Of a stretch of DNA of 64,000 nt, positions 44,641-53,446 are shown in pieces. Made by a program: the position numbers and the translations under genes. The DNA is taken from positions 1 to 64,000 of the forward strand of contig JAETNY010000011.1 in assembly GCA_021771915.1 (NCBI GenBank). The letters run 5' to 3'. This DNA comes from Bacillota bacterium (lineage in GTDB: Bacteria; Bacillota; Dehalobacteriia; UBA4068; UBA4997). The notes below the pieces were generated by a model. The model saw only the letters and a program-made list of their open reading frames with translations. It did not search any database and was not told the origin of the DNA. Within the stretch, counting starts at the first letter, position 1; every line of letters starts with the position of its first letter.

Positions 44641-47016
44641 TTATTTGACCACTTGTTCACCGGGGCGAGTGGTCATAATTTTATATAGACTGCTGTCCGT
44701 CGGAAAACGGTCAACGAAAGGCAAGATGACATTGCCGTAAAAAAGCAGCCCCTCGCCAGCCCCAGAGTGGGTAACATAAGATAGCTGATGCGGCGAAATA
44801 TTCAACTGTTTAGCCAAAATCTCCCTGTCCCCTCTGGCTTGGTTGAGCATATATAGAAAGTCGCTGTTTTCCAGAATATTAGCAATCTCCGGGCTGGCTA
44901 AAAGGTCTTTGCTGTTCTGGGTGATACCCGTAGGAATACCGCCCCATTTGCGAAAGCGTTTCCAAATCTCCACGCTCCAAGCGGCCAACTCACCTTTCAG
45001 CAGCAGGTGAAATTCGTCCACATAGTAGCGGGTGGATTTTCCTGCCGCCCTGTTTACCGTAACCCTGTTCCAAACCTGATCTTGAATAACCAGCATACCA
45101 AGCTGCTTTAGCTGCTTGCCCAACTCCTTAATGTCATAGCAGACAATACGCTTGTCAATATCCACATTAGTACGGTGATTAAATACATTCAAACTGCCCG
45201 ATACATACAACTCCAAAGCCGCCGCTATCCTTTTAGCCTCCGGCTCAGGCTGTTGCAAAAGTTCATTATACAAATCCTCTAAAACCGGCATTTTCTCCGG
45301 CACTGGCTCGGCTAGAAAATCCCGATAAATCAGCCGGACGCAGCGGTCGATAACCGTCTTTTCTACCGGCTGCAAGCCCTCTTTACCGCCGATAACAATA
45401 TCGCAGAAAGACAAAATAAAATCCACTTTCAAAGAGAGTGGATTTTCATCATCACTGTAATTCAAATTTAAGTCCAGCGGATTGACATACTGCTTGCTTA
45501 CCGGCGAAATCTGCACCACCTGACCGCCCAGCCGCTCAACTAGCGAAAAATACTCGGCCTCCGGGTCGCAGATAAGAATATCGTCTGGGGTAGATAGAAA
45601 CACATTGAGTATTTCTCTTTTGGCTGAGAAGCTTTTACCACTGCCCGGCGTACCCAGAATAAGGCCGTTGGGATTTTTCAGCTGCTTGCGGTCTACCATA
45701 ATCAGGTTATTACTTAAAGCGTTTAAGCCGTAATACAAAGCCTCGCCGCCATTCTGGAACAACTCCTGCGTGGTAAACGGCACAAAAATCGCTGTGCTGC
45801 TGCTAGTCAAGCCCCGCTCAATCTCAATCTGGTTGTAACCCAAGGGCAAGCTGCTCATAAAGCCCTGTTCCTGCTGCCAATCCAGCCGCACCAGCTTGCA
45901 GTTATGCTTTTGGGCAATGCTCGCCGCTTGAAACACATTATTTTCCAGCTGCCGCTTTGCCGCCGCCGTATTAACAATAATGAAAGTTACCAGAAACATA
46001 CGCTCGTTGCGGCTTTGCAAATCCTCCAGCAGCTTTTTCGCTTCTGTGCCGTAAGCCGCCAAATCCGAGGGAATTATGTCCATATCGTAGCCTGCGCGTA
46101 CCGCCCGCTTTTGTTCCTCAATTTTCTGACGGTCGAGGTCAGTTATTTTATGCTTAACCTGCTTAATTGCCGCCGTCTGGTCGATAGGCTGAATATGCAG
46201 GCTCACAATCTGCGAACTATCCATATCCAAAAAGTCAGCCAGCATACGGTCGTTTAACTCCGGCGCTAAAATCTGCACAAACGAGGCCGCACCAAAGCTT
46301 TCGCCAACTCGAAAACTGCGGCTGTTGCCAAACTCAAAAGAAGACGGCGCAATAAAGTCCTTGGTAGATAAGCCACTTGGCGCAAGCCAACGCCAGTCAA
46401 AGGGCATTTTCTGTGTGTCCAAATGCAAAATGTTATGCAGAAGTTCCAGCCATTCTTGACCGTCTAAGGGCTTGGCAGCAACCCCTAAGCGCTTAAAGTT
46501 ATTCAAAATATCCAACTCCAGCCGCTCCAAGCGAGGTTTGGCCTCCCGCAGGCTGGCCGCCTCAATGCCAAACGTGAGATATTTCGTTTTAGCCAGGCCG
46601 TTATTGCCTTTAGCCAACTGCCGCTGCAATATGCCGGAATATTCCTCACGAGTATCGTCAAAGCCGTCGCCTTGCAAGGGGATAGAAATACTCTGCACAG
46701 CGCCGCCGTCGCTCACCGCCAAATCCACAAAGGTCAGCTGCAAATGCACTGAGGAATCAAAGTAGTTCAGAAAATCGCACCAGCCCTCAAATATGGCCTC
46801 CTTATCCTCCTTTTGCGCCAGCTGATAATTTACGTCTTGAAACTGCATTGTTTTAGTGTAAGTATTGCCATTCACCCGGCAAACGCCCTCCGGCCAAATC
46901 CGCTCATAAGGAATAGACTGTTGAGCAGAAATCTTTTTGCCGTCCTCTCCTTTAGCCCTGCGAATAGCAGATTCAATCTGCCGCCTATCTGCACTTGACA
47001 GTTTTTTGCTTGACAT
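44641..47016 (-). CDS. virB4: VirB4-like conjugative transfer ATPase
   Basis: The protein has the Walker A motif LGTPGSGKSFSAKRE (~459) and Walker B YYVDEFHLLL (~667). Its N-terminal domain is typical of TraE/CagE/VirB4 ATPases, which power type IV secretion assembly and transport. I start it at ATG 47016 (MSSKKLSSADRR). The frame is open to 47187 but that would overlap the PrgI gene by 200 bases; from 47016 the overlap is 32 bases. Confidence 0.92.
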   Translation of the reverse strand: MSSKKLSSADRRQIESAIRRAKGEDGKKISAQQSIPYERIWPEGVCRVNGNTYTKTMQFQDVNYQLAQKEDKEAIFEGWCDFLNYFDSSVHLQLTFVDLAVSDGGAVQSISIPLQGDGFDDTREEYSGILQRQLAKGNNGLAKTKYLTFGIEAASLREAKPRLERLELDILNNFKRLGVAAKPLDGQEWLELLHNILHLDTQKMPFDWRWLAPSGLSTKDFIAPSSFEFGNSRSFRVGESFGAASFVQILAPELNDRMLADFLDMDSSQIVSLHIQPIDQTAAIKQVKHKITDLDRQKIEEQKRAVRAGYDMDIIPSDLAAYGTEAKKLLEDLQSRNERMFLVTFIIVNTAAAKRQLENNVFQAASIAQKHNCKLVRLDWQQEQGFMSSLPLGYNQIEIERGLTSSSTAIFVPFTTQELFQNGGEALYYGLNALSNNLIMVDRKQLKNPNGLILGTPGSGKSFSAKREILNVFLSTPDDILICDPEAEYFSLVERLGGQVVQISPVSKQYVNPLDLNLNYSDDENPLSLKVDFILSFCDIVIGGKEGLQPVEKTVIDRCVRLIYRDFLAEPVPEKMPVLEDLYNELLQQPEPEAKRIAAALELYVSGSLNVFNHRTNVDIDKRIVCYDIKELGKQLKQLGMLVIQDQVWNRVTVNRAAGKSTRYYVDEFHLLLKGELAAWSVEIWKRFRKWGGIPTGITQNSKDLLASPEIANILENSDFLYMLNQARGDREILAKQLNISPHQLSYVTHSGAGEGLLFYGNVILPFVDRFPTDSSLYKIMTTRPGEQVVK

Positions 47017-47497
47017 TTGGTTTGGCTTTTTTGCGCCGCTTTTTACCGTCCTTGTCGCCAACTCCGCATTGTCTGGCCTGCCTGCCGTCCCAAATAGGCG
47101 GCAAAAGCAGCTCCTGATTTTTCCGGCTGTTTGCCACAATATGCGCCACCTCCCTTTCCAAAGTATTCTGCCTGCCCAGCAAAGCATAGAAATTCTCTAT
47201 CTTATATGGCCGCTGTTTAGGGCGTTTGAAGATAACATTTAGAATGTTCGCCAATACTTTTTCCAGCGGCTGGCCGTTTTTCTCATAGATAGCCAGCAGA
47301 AAAAAGGGCAGCATCGTCATTACCATTGCCATAGCTGACAGGCTTGAGTTGCAGCCAATACCGGCTTTCAGCCCAAAATACAGCGGCAGGCCAACCGCCG
47401 CTCCACTGCCGAAACAAACCAACTGCCGCGTTGTCAGCCCAAACATCACCTTGCTCCGCACTCTGCCCAAATCCGCAGGCACGCTTACATATGCCAA
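46985..47497 (-). CDS. PrgI-family transfer protein
   Basis: The 170-residue protein begins AYVSVPADLGRVRSKVMFGL and has two membrane helices (residues ~25-75), then NGQPLEKVLANILNVIF and a basic tail. This is the PrgI/TcpE-like pattern directly upstream of VirB4 in Gram-positive ICEs. Its C-terminus overlaps the virB4 start, which suggests coupled translation. Confidence 0.9.
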   Translation of the reverse strand: MAYVSVPADLGRVRSKVMFGLTTRQLVCFGSGAAVGLPLYFGLKAGIGCNSSLSAMAMVMTMLPFFLLAIYEKNGQPLEKVLANILNVIFKRPKQRPYKIENFYALLGRQNTLEREVAHIVANSRKNQELLLPPIWDGRQARQCGVGDKDGKKRRKKAKPNVKQKTVKCR

Positions 47498-47516
47498 TCT
47501 ATCACCAACCTTTCTT

Positions 47517-48410
47517 TTATTTTTTTAAGCTTGACTTGTAGTCGGCAAAGCTATCCACCACATTAAAAATCCGCCTGTTGTTGACCCAGCGTTGCAGCTG
47601 ACGAGTAACAGGCGGAGCCTCCGGCTTATTATATATCATCACATAAGGAGCATAACCCAAGGCTTTCAGCGTTTCAATGCGGTACAAATCTTCATTGAAT
47701 GTACTATTGTAATTGCAAAGCACATATACGGATAGCCGCTGCTTGGCCTTAATCCGGCTTAACTTCATAAACCTCTCAAAATGCCCGGTCAAATCTTCTT
47801 TAGGATTATCCCAAGCAAAATGCAGCATTTTACTTTTAACCCTGTTAAGCAAAGAAATATTATCCGGCGTAGTCAGGCGAATATCCAAACCCTGTGTAAA
47901 ATCCACCCAAGCGCCGCTCTCCGCCAACTGCTCCAACAGCTTCTCGTGTTCCGAACAGGCCAGCAAATTGGCGTCCAAGAGTTTTATTTCTTTCTGACCT
48001 CGCCAGAACTCCGCTAAATCTGCCACCCTGCGGCTTTGCCGTCCCTCCTTTTGGCTTACAATGCAAAATCCGCAGCCTCTTGGACAGCCTCTGGTTAGAA
48101 AACCATAGGCCACGCCCTCAAACTGCGGATACAAGCCGTAATCCGGGTAGATATGCTCAACCTCCTCAATAAGCCGGTTTTGCAGCCCATAGCCAGTGCC
48201 GCCGCAAATAACCTTGCCGGCATTGTTTACCGCTATGTTATCCCTGGAGTACATATCTGTAAAAACTCGGCTCTTATACACCACATCATAATGACCGTCC
48301 TCCTGCCACCAACTGACTTCATCACCTCTGGCCTTGTGCCAAGCAGATATTTTCATCAAACACAGATTAGGCCAGTTATGACCGTCTACATCACATAAGC
48401 CTACTCGCAA
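47517..48410 (-). CDS. radical SAM protein in the transfer operon
   Basis: The 297-residue protein has the radical SAM cluster motif CPRGCGFC (~110-117, CxxxCxxC) in GFLTRGCPRGCGFC. Its N-terminus MRVGLCDVDGHNWPN resembles a B12-binding-like fold. The start appears to be TTG at 48410 with GGAGG upstream. Similar proteins occur in Firmicutes phages and ICEs; their reaction is unknown. It lies among genes for membrane transfer parts, so it is probably cargo. Confidence 0.8.
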   Translation of the reverse strand: MRVGLCDVDGHNWPNLCLMKISAWHKARGDEVSWWQEDGHYDVVYKSRVFTDMYSRDNIAVNNAGKVICGGTGYGLQNRLIEEVEHIYPDYGLYPQFEGVAYGFLTRGCPRGCGFCIVSQKEGRQSRRVADLAEFWRGQKEIKLLDANLLACSEHEKLLEQLAESGAWVDFTQGLDIRLTTPDNISLLNRVKSKMLHFAWDNPKEDLTGHFERFMKLSRIKAKQRLSVYVLCNYNSTFNEDLYRIETLKALGYAPYVMIYNKPEAPPVTRQLQRWVNNRRIFNVVDSFADYKSSLKK

Positions 48411-48462
48411 ATTCTTCTCTCAATCCTCCAATCTACTACATTTAATGATTTAGGGCATAAAA

Positions 48463-48495
48463 AACCGTCATAAGGATTAATCCAGAATGACGGTT
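48463..48495 (-). terminator. terminator after the toxin-antitoxin genes
   Basis: AACCGTCAT pairs with ATGACGGTT (nine pairs). On the minus strand the stem runs into TTTTTTAT. It would end the toxin-antitoxin transcript, so the radical SAM and later genes need read-through or their own promoter. Confidence 0.75.
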
Positions 48496-48502
48496 TGAAA
48501 AT

Positions 48503-48784
48503 CTATCTATTAAATAAATCACTGTGCGTTCCTGTACGAGATAAAGTCAACACCAAAACATCGTCGTCAATACGATAAACCAATAGCCAATCGGGTTGAA
48601 TATGGCATTCCCGATGCCCTACCCAATCGCCAGATAACGAATGATCTTTGTTTTTCTCAGGTAATATTTCGCCTCTTGACAATGCACGAATAATATTATC
48701 CAGCAGCTCAATATCCATATTACGCTTAAGCGCAAGTTTGTAGTCTTTCTTAAATTGAGTTGTCCAAACAATATCCCGTTTCAT
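48503..48784 (-). CDS. yafQ: YafQ/RelE-family toxin
   Basis: The 93-residue protein matches the YafQ type: IVWTTQFKKDYKLALKRNMD, then HSLSGDWVGHRECHIQPDWL and LVYRIDDDVLVLTLSRTGTH. His and Asp/Tyr residues of the mRNA-cutting site are present. YafQ cleaves ribosome-bound mRNA. The start overlaps the antitoxin stop by four bases, the usual coupling. Confidence 0.93.
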   Translation of the reverse strand: MKRDIVWTTQFKKDYKLALKRNMDIELLDNIIRALSRGEILPEKNKDHSLSGDWVGHRECHIQPDWLLVYRIDDDVLVLTLSRTGTHSDLFNR

Positions 48785-49056
48785 TTCTTCAACTCCCGAA
48801 GCGCGTCTTCAACGTCGGAATAGCGCTTAACATCTGGGTCGTGAGCAATCCGTTCTGCCTCGAGCATAGCGGCAAGCGTTTCTTTATTAGGCTTATCCAG
48901 CTTAACCTCAAAAGGAAAGCCGCCTACTCGCAGCGATTGACGCAGAAAAACATTGATTGCTGTAGTAAGATTCATACCCAATTCCCCATAAAGTGTTTCG
49001 CATTGCTTTTTTATATCGCTGTCCATTCGGACGCTGAAATTAGTAGTGTTTGCCAT
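48781..49056 (-). CDS. dinJ: DinJ/RelB-family antitoxin
   Basis: The 91-residue protein has a ribbon-helix-helix start (TTNFSVRMDSDIKKQCETLY) and LTTAINVFLRQSLRVGGFPF, the RelB/DinJ signature. The frame opens at 49143, but the ATG at 49056 follows a GGGGGGGG-type ribosome binding site and gives the normal family start MANTTNFSVR. It neutralises the toxin encoded next and probably represses its own promoter. The pair would stabilise the ICE in its host. Confidence 0.92.
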   Translation of the reverse strand: MANTTNFSVRMDSDIKKQCETLYGELGMNLTTAINVFLRQSLRVGGFPFEVKLDKPNKETLAAMLEAERIAHDPDVKRYSDVEDALRELKK

Positions 49057-49129
49057 ATCATTGCCCCCCCTTTTGCATTTCATCACACCTCTATTATATA
49101 CTATTTGCAATGCAAAATCAACTTCTTTT

Positions 49130-49999
49130 TTAATGCGCTCCAAATATCGCTTTACTCAAACTTCCCGTCTTAAACAGCGTGAAACATAAAAGCACCGTAT
49201 ATCCCATACAAGTCCAAATGGCCGTAGAGATGTTATCGTCCAAAACAATATGCTGCACCAACACCGCATAAATGGCCACGCAGACCATTATGAGAAACGC
49301 TTGAAAACCCAGCGCAAACAATGAACGCAGATAATTCTGACCCATTCCGCCAAACTCCCGTCCCAGCATTGCCGCCATTGGCACAGAAGCCATTGAAGCC
49401 ATTAAATATATTTCAATCATTCGGCCATAGACAATAATAAATATACAAATCACCAGCGCCCACATTGTCAACCCCACAAACAGACTTTGAAACCACAACC
49501 CTATCAGCAAACCTAAATCCATTTCTGTAAGCCTTTCTTCCAAATCCGTCATTACTTCGGTTATGTCAATCGCCGTATTGCCGATTATTACTCCCGCCGC
49601 CTGATTAACCACCTGCTGGGTTAAATCAAAAACGCCCATTACAATATCCCAAGTATGCGATACGATGAGAATTGCACAGGCTGTTTTGAATATCCACTTA
49701 AATATAACTGCACTTTCAATTTCGTGATAATTGTTTTTATCCAGCAATAGCTGCACCAACTCTAATGTCATCACAAAAGCAAGTATAACCCCTGCCACCG
49801 GCAGTATGACTGTTTCAGAAAGACTATGCACCATATTGAATATGCCGCTGTTCCACGCCTGCGGAGTTGTACCGACTTGTCCGGCAATATCGCTGACTTT
49901 ATCGTTCATTGTATCGAACAGGCCGGAAAGATTACTCATTATACCGCTGACTAAAACCTCTTTCAGCCAGCCGGTTATCGACTCCCACAAGAAGTCCAT
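49130..49999 (-). CDS. VirB6/TrbL-like channel protein
   Basis: The 289-residue protein has six or more membrane helices and the motif FLWESITGWLKEVLVSGIMS at the start, as in VirB6-like proteins of Tn1549-type ICEs (CD1112-like). It probably forms part of the inner-membrane channel. It lies just downstream of the Maff2 gene and upstream of the toxin-antitoxin pair. Confidence 0.85.
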   Translation of the reverse strand: MDFLWESITGWLKEVLVSGIMSNLSGLFDTMNDKVSDIAGQVGTTPQAWNSGIFNMVHSLSETVILPVAGVILAFVMTLELVQLLLDKNNYHEIESAVIFKWIFKTACAILIVSHTWDIVMGVFDLTQQVVNQAAGVIIGNTAIDITEVMTDLEERLTEMDLGLLIGLWFQSLFVGLTMWALVICIFIIVYGRMIEIYLMASMASVPMAAMLGREFGGMGQNYLRSLFALGFQAFLIMVCVAIYAVLVQHIVLDDNISTAIWTCMGYTVLLCFTLFKTGSLSKAIFGAH

Positions 50000-50036
50000 A
50001 TCTTAAATCACTCCCCATTCACCCCAATCCCAAGCT

Positions 50037-50252
50037 TTAACCAAACAGCCCGGAGAGCAGGGGAACTAACGTCATACCAATAAGGGCAACGCCACCGCCT
50101 GCCATCAACTGCTTCATGCCCTGCGATTTGCTGCCCGGATTATCCTGCCCATAGCCCTCCAACAAATTAACCAAGCCCCAAACGCCTAAACCAGCGCCCA
50201 AGGCCACCACCAATGTCTGCAAAAGTTCAATACTCGCCTCGAAAAACTCCAT
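50037..50252 (-). CDS. Maff2-family protein (VirB2-like candidate)
   Basis: The 71-residue protein has two membrane helices (LQTLVVALGAGLGVWGLVNL and GGGVALIGMTLVPLLSGLFG) separated by a polar loop NPGSKSQGMKQLMA, the Maff2 family pattern. Position and size suggest a VirB2-like pilin or channel lining. TGGGAGGT precedes the ATG. Confidence 0.88.
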   Translation of the reverse strand: MEFFEASIELLQTLVVALGAGLGVWGLVNLLEGYGQDNPGSKSQGMKQLMAGGGVALIGMTLVPLLSGLFG

Positions 50253-50308
50253 ATAATACCTCCCATTTTTTTAAGTTTTTGTTGTTTCTGTGTTTTCGGT
50301 CATATCAA

Positions 50309-50449
50309 CACTATACACATCGAGCCCTCCTTTCTGTTTTCTAATTGTCATAATTGCACGATGGTATGTGTTCGCACTACGAATCGGCCTGCGCCTATGG
50401 CTTGGCCTCCTCGATGCTCACACTATACACATCGAACACCTCCTTTGTT
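50309..50449. repeat. duplicated virD4 3' end
   Basis: CACTATACACATCGA occurs at 50309-50323 (one flanking base less certain) and again at 50419-50433, each followed by a CCTCCTTT-like stretch. The first encodes the last residues of VirD4 (DVYSVSI). The second could encode DVYSVDM and then TENTETTKT before a stop. A short duplication or frame change seems to have replaced the original end of VirD4. Confidence 0.5.
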
Positions 50450-52179
50450 TTAAGTTTTAATTGAGTTGAAAGAAAACGCCCTATGTTCAGAGCATTTTTC
50501 TTATCGCTATCCGCTAAAAATTTGTAATTCGGGTGCTGGGTTATATCGTATTTATCCGATAAAAACGGCCTAACGCCCCTTAACTGCAAAATACATTTGC
50601 TGCCGTCCAAAACGGCCAGCTCGTCTTGGCTCATCAACTCCTTTCCCAATTTCTGATAATTCAAAGAATGGCTTGTTTCCTTGCCCCGGCTTTCGCCAGT
50701 GTTAAAGCTGTCTATCGTTTCCTTGCCCAGCGCCGCCGCCAACTCTTTGAGCGTTCCCGGCTCTTTGCCGCCAAGAAAAATGCTGCTGTCCATATTGCCA
50801 ATAATGGTATCGGCATTATCCTTGTAGATTGCCTTTAACTGGCTTTGACTTTGCAGGATAACCACCGCCGAAATTTCCCGACTGCGGATTGTTGCAATCA
50901 GCTTTTCAAAGTTCGGTATCTGGCCGATATTGGCAAACTCATCAATCAGGCAGCGCACATGGCAAGGCAGCCTCCCTCCGTATACATCGTCTGCCTTTTC
51001 ACAAAGCAAATTAAACAGTTGGCTGTAAATCATTGAGATTAAAAAGTTAAATGTGCTGTCCGTATCTGACATAATCAGGAAAAGCGCCGTTCTCTTATCC
51101 CCGATAGTATCCAAATCCAACTCGTCATAGGCGGTAATCTCTCGCAGTTCCGCAATATCAAATGGCGCTAACCTTGCGCCGCAGCTCACAAGAATAGATT
51201 TAGCTGTTTTGCCAGCGGCCAATTTATATTTAGCATATTGACGCACAGCGAAGTGATCCGGCTGTTTTTTTGCCAATTCCTCAAACATTAAATCCACCTG
51301 ATTTTGAAAACTCTCGTCCTCCTCTCTAACTTCCATTGTATTTATCATCTCAATCAGGGTTGGAAAATTCCGCTCCTCAAGCGGCGCTTCATAATACAGA
51401 TAACCAATAAGGGCGCAATAGAGCAGCGTTTCCGCCTTCGTCCAGAATTCGTCGCCTCCTTTCTGCTCACCCTTGGTATTGGTTATTAGCACGTTTACCA
51501 GCTTCAAAATATCCTTTTCACTGTGAATGTAGGCAAGCGGGTTGTAATGCAGGCTTTTTTGGAAGTTTATGGTGTTAAACACCTTCAGCCGGTATCCCTT
51601 ATGCAGCAGCATTTTGCCGCACTCAATAACCAAGCTGCCTTTCGGGTCGGTTACTACAAATGAGCAAGGATATTTTCCTGAATCGCACTGCATTAAGTTT
51701 GGCTTAACCCAAAACCGCGTTTTGCCGCTGCCAGAGCCGCCCACAATAAGCACATTCTTATTCCTTGCCGTTTTCGGCTCTTTGGGGCGGCTGTTCATCG
51801 TGAGCCGCTCAGTTTGCGTTAAGATGATATTGTCCTCAAATTTCGGTGCAATGTAGGGCTTAATGTCTACCGTCGTTCCCCAACGAGCCGAGCCATATTC
51901 AACTCCTTTCCTAAATTTCTTAGAGTTCTGGCTATGAATTGCCACAGCCAGCCTTAAAAACAAGGCGCAGACAAGGCCAACCAATAAATCTGCTAGGTAA
52001 AAGCTGGGCAAGAACGACTGAAAAGCCGCCCCAAACCCCTCGGCCAAGTGCAGCAGCTTAACGCTGGCGTTATCCCCAGCAGCCAGCCGCCACGCCTGAC
52101 CGATTTTGCCAGCATAAAGCCCAATGAACAGATAAGGCAGGTTAAGCAACAGCAGCTTTTTGATGTTTATATCTCTCAT
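50395..52179 (-). CDS. virD4: VirD4/TraG-type coupling protein
   Basis: The 594-residue ATPase has two N-terminal membrane helices, Walker A GGSGSGKT (~150), KGSLVIECGKMLLHKGYRLK, and the later motif CLIDEFANIGQIPNFEKLIA of T4SS coupling proteins. It carries the relaxosome to the channel. The last residues coincide with the first copy of a local duplication, so the C-terminus may differ from close relatives. Confidence 0.93.
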   Translation of the reverse strand: MRDINIKKLLLLNLPYLFIGLYAGKIGQAWRLAAGDNASVKLLHLAEGFGAAFQSFLPSFYLADLLVGLVCALFLRLAVAIHSQNSKKFRKGVEYGSARWGTTVDIKPYIAPKFEDNIILTQTERLTMNSRPKEPKTARNKNVLIVGGSGSGKTRFWVKPNLMQCDSGKYPCSFVVTDPKGSLVIECGKMLLHKGYRLKVFNTINFQKSLHYNPLAYIHSEKDILKLVNVLITNTKGEQKGGDEFWTKAETLLYCALIGYLYYEAPLEERNFPTLIEMINTMEVREEDESFQNQVDLMFEELAKKQPDHFAVRQYAKYKLAAGKTAKSILVSCGARLAPFDIAELREITAYDELDLDTIGDKRTALFLIMSDTDSTFNFLISMIYSQLFNLLCEKADDVYGGRLPCHVRCLIDEFANIGQIPNFEKLIATIRSREISAVVILQSQSQLKAIYKDNADTIIGNMDSSIFLGGKEPGTLKELAAALGKETIDSFNTGESRGKETSHSLNYQKLGKELMSQDELAVLDGSKCILQLRGVRPFLSDKYDITQHPNYKFLADSDKKNALNIGRFLSTQLKLKTKEVFDVYSVSIEEAKP

Positions 52180-52185
52180 CGCCTA

Positions 52186-52680
52186 TCATCGCTCCCTTTC
52201 CTTGCGTTTTTCCTTATCCATAACCGGCTTTTTAACCAGCTCCTTAAAAGCGGCCAGCTTGGCCAGCACCGAGGGGCGCTCCCGCTGCTCCTTTTTGTTA
52301 ATTTGCTTTTGCGTATATTCCTTAAAAGCCGCCGTCAACGCGTCTGCGTCCCTTGCCTTAAAGAAGATAAGATATTTGGGCGGCTCAACGCCTTTCTCTC
52401 GCTTAACGGCGTAATCCACGCCATATTTTCGGGCAATCCGCTCAAACTCCCGGCTGGACTTATCGTTCAACTCAATATTGCTAACGCCCTGTCCCTGCTC
52501 AACCAACTGCTTAACCGTCTGTTTGCCCCGATGATTTACAGGACTGCCTCTGGCCTTATCCAGCTTGATTGACCGGCGGTGAGCCAGATATTTGCCTATC
52601 GCCTCCTTGAGCGTCCTACCAGTGAATTTGCTGCTACTGACAATAAGGGTCAGCGTTCTGCTCTCAACTTCTTCCTGCAT
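52186..52680 (-). CDS. PcfB-family protein
   Basis: The 164-residue protein begins EEVESRTLTLIVSSSKFTGR and has the PcfB core (REFERIARKYGVDYAVKREK, then KYLIFFKARDADALTAAFKE), with a basic tail. PcfB-type proteins assist relaxase or coupling protein in Gram-positive conjugation. It lies six bases upstream of virD4. Confidence 0.88.
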   Translation of the reverse strand: MQEEVESRTLTLIVSSSKFTGRTLKEAIGKYLAHRRSIKLDKARGSPVNHRGKQTVKQLVEQGQGVSNIELNDKSSREFERIARKYGVDYAVKREKGVEPPKYLIFFKARDADALTAAFKEYTQKQINKKEQRERPSVLAKLAAFKELVKKPVMDKEKRKERER

Positions 52681-52681
52681 A

Positions 52682-53440
52682 TTAGTTCCTCAAAAACAGG
52701 TTTACAAAGTATTCCTGCCCCAGGCCGGTTACCTTGGGAGTTTTCATTACTTTGCTTAAACCGCCGTTATGAATAACCACCGTTTCCTTAACCTCCATAA
52801 TGCCCATTTCCATTGATTTTTGGGTAGGCATATTATAGCTTTCACCTTTGCGCCGGCAAAGAAACCCATGTTCACGCAGCCATTCAAACAGCCGGTGCTG
52901 GCCGATGTTCACACCGTTTTGGCAAAGGATTTTTGCCAAATCGCCAATAAGGATACTATCTGGCGAGGTTACAATAGCCTCGGCCAGCTGCACTTTTGGC
53001 GCATTGTCAACAGCCTGCCGTTCCAATTCCTGCCGCATATTTCTTTCTGCCTTGAGTTCCAAGGCCAGCTTGATTATGGTATCCGGGTTAAGGATTGCTG
53101 CCTCCAGAGTCTCGTCCGTCAGATACATTCCGTGCTTGCGGATAGTGGGCAAAATCTCACAGACTACCCAATCCGTAAATTTTTCCGCTGCCGGCAGTTT
53201 AGAACTAAAAATGAGCCGATATAAATCCGGCTCAGGGATAAAAAGCATTTCCTGTTCACCGCTGTTTGTAGGGATACGCCGTTTCAGCGTACCCCTAGAA
53301 TGTCTTGCAATAGCTTCATTTGGCCTCGCATATCCCAGCGCCTTTGCTACATCACTGCCACAAAACAAAATTTCGCCGTTTTCAACCAGCGTTCTGACAC
53401 GCCCAAATTCCGGGCTTTCAAACATCTGCATTTCCTGCAT
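52682..53440 (-). CDS. phage antirepressor-like protein (BRO-N plus KilA-C type)
   Basis: The N-terminal BRO domain (ENGEILFCGSDVAKALGYAR...LIFSSKLPAAEKFTDWVVCE, then ILPTIRKHG) is followed by an ANT/KilAC-like C-terminal part (IGDLAKILCQNGVNIGQHRL, then FEWLREHGFLCRRKG). It probably counteracts a repressor or binds DNA. Such genes are regular members of this ICE family's first transfer operon genes. Confidence 0.9.
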   Translation of the reverse strand: MQEMQMFESPEFGRVRTLVENGEILFCGSDVAKALGYARPNEAIARHSRGTLKRRIPTNSGEQEMLFIPEPDLYRLIFSSKLPAAEKFTDWVVCEILPTIRKHGMYLTDETLEAAILNPDTIIKLALELKAERNMRQELERQAVDNAPKVQLAEAIVTSPDSILIGDLAKILCQNGVNIGQHRLFEWLREHGFLCRRKGESYNMPTQKSMEMGIMEVKETVVIHNGGLSKVMKTPKVTGLGQEYFVNLFLRN

Positions 53441-53446
53441 AATAAT

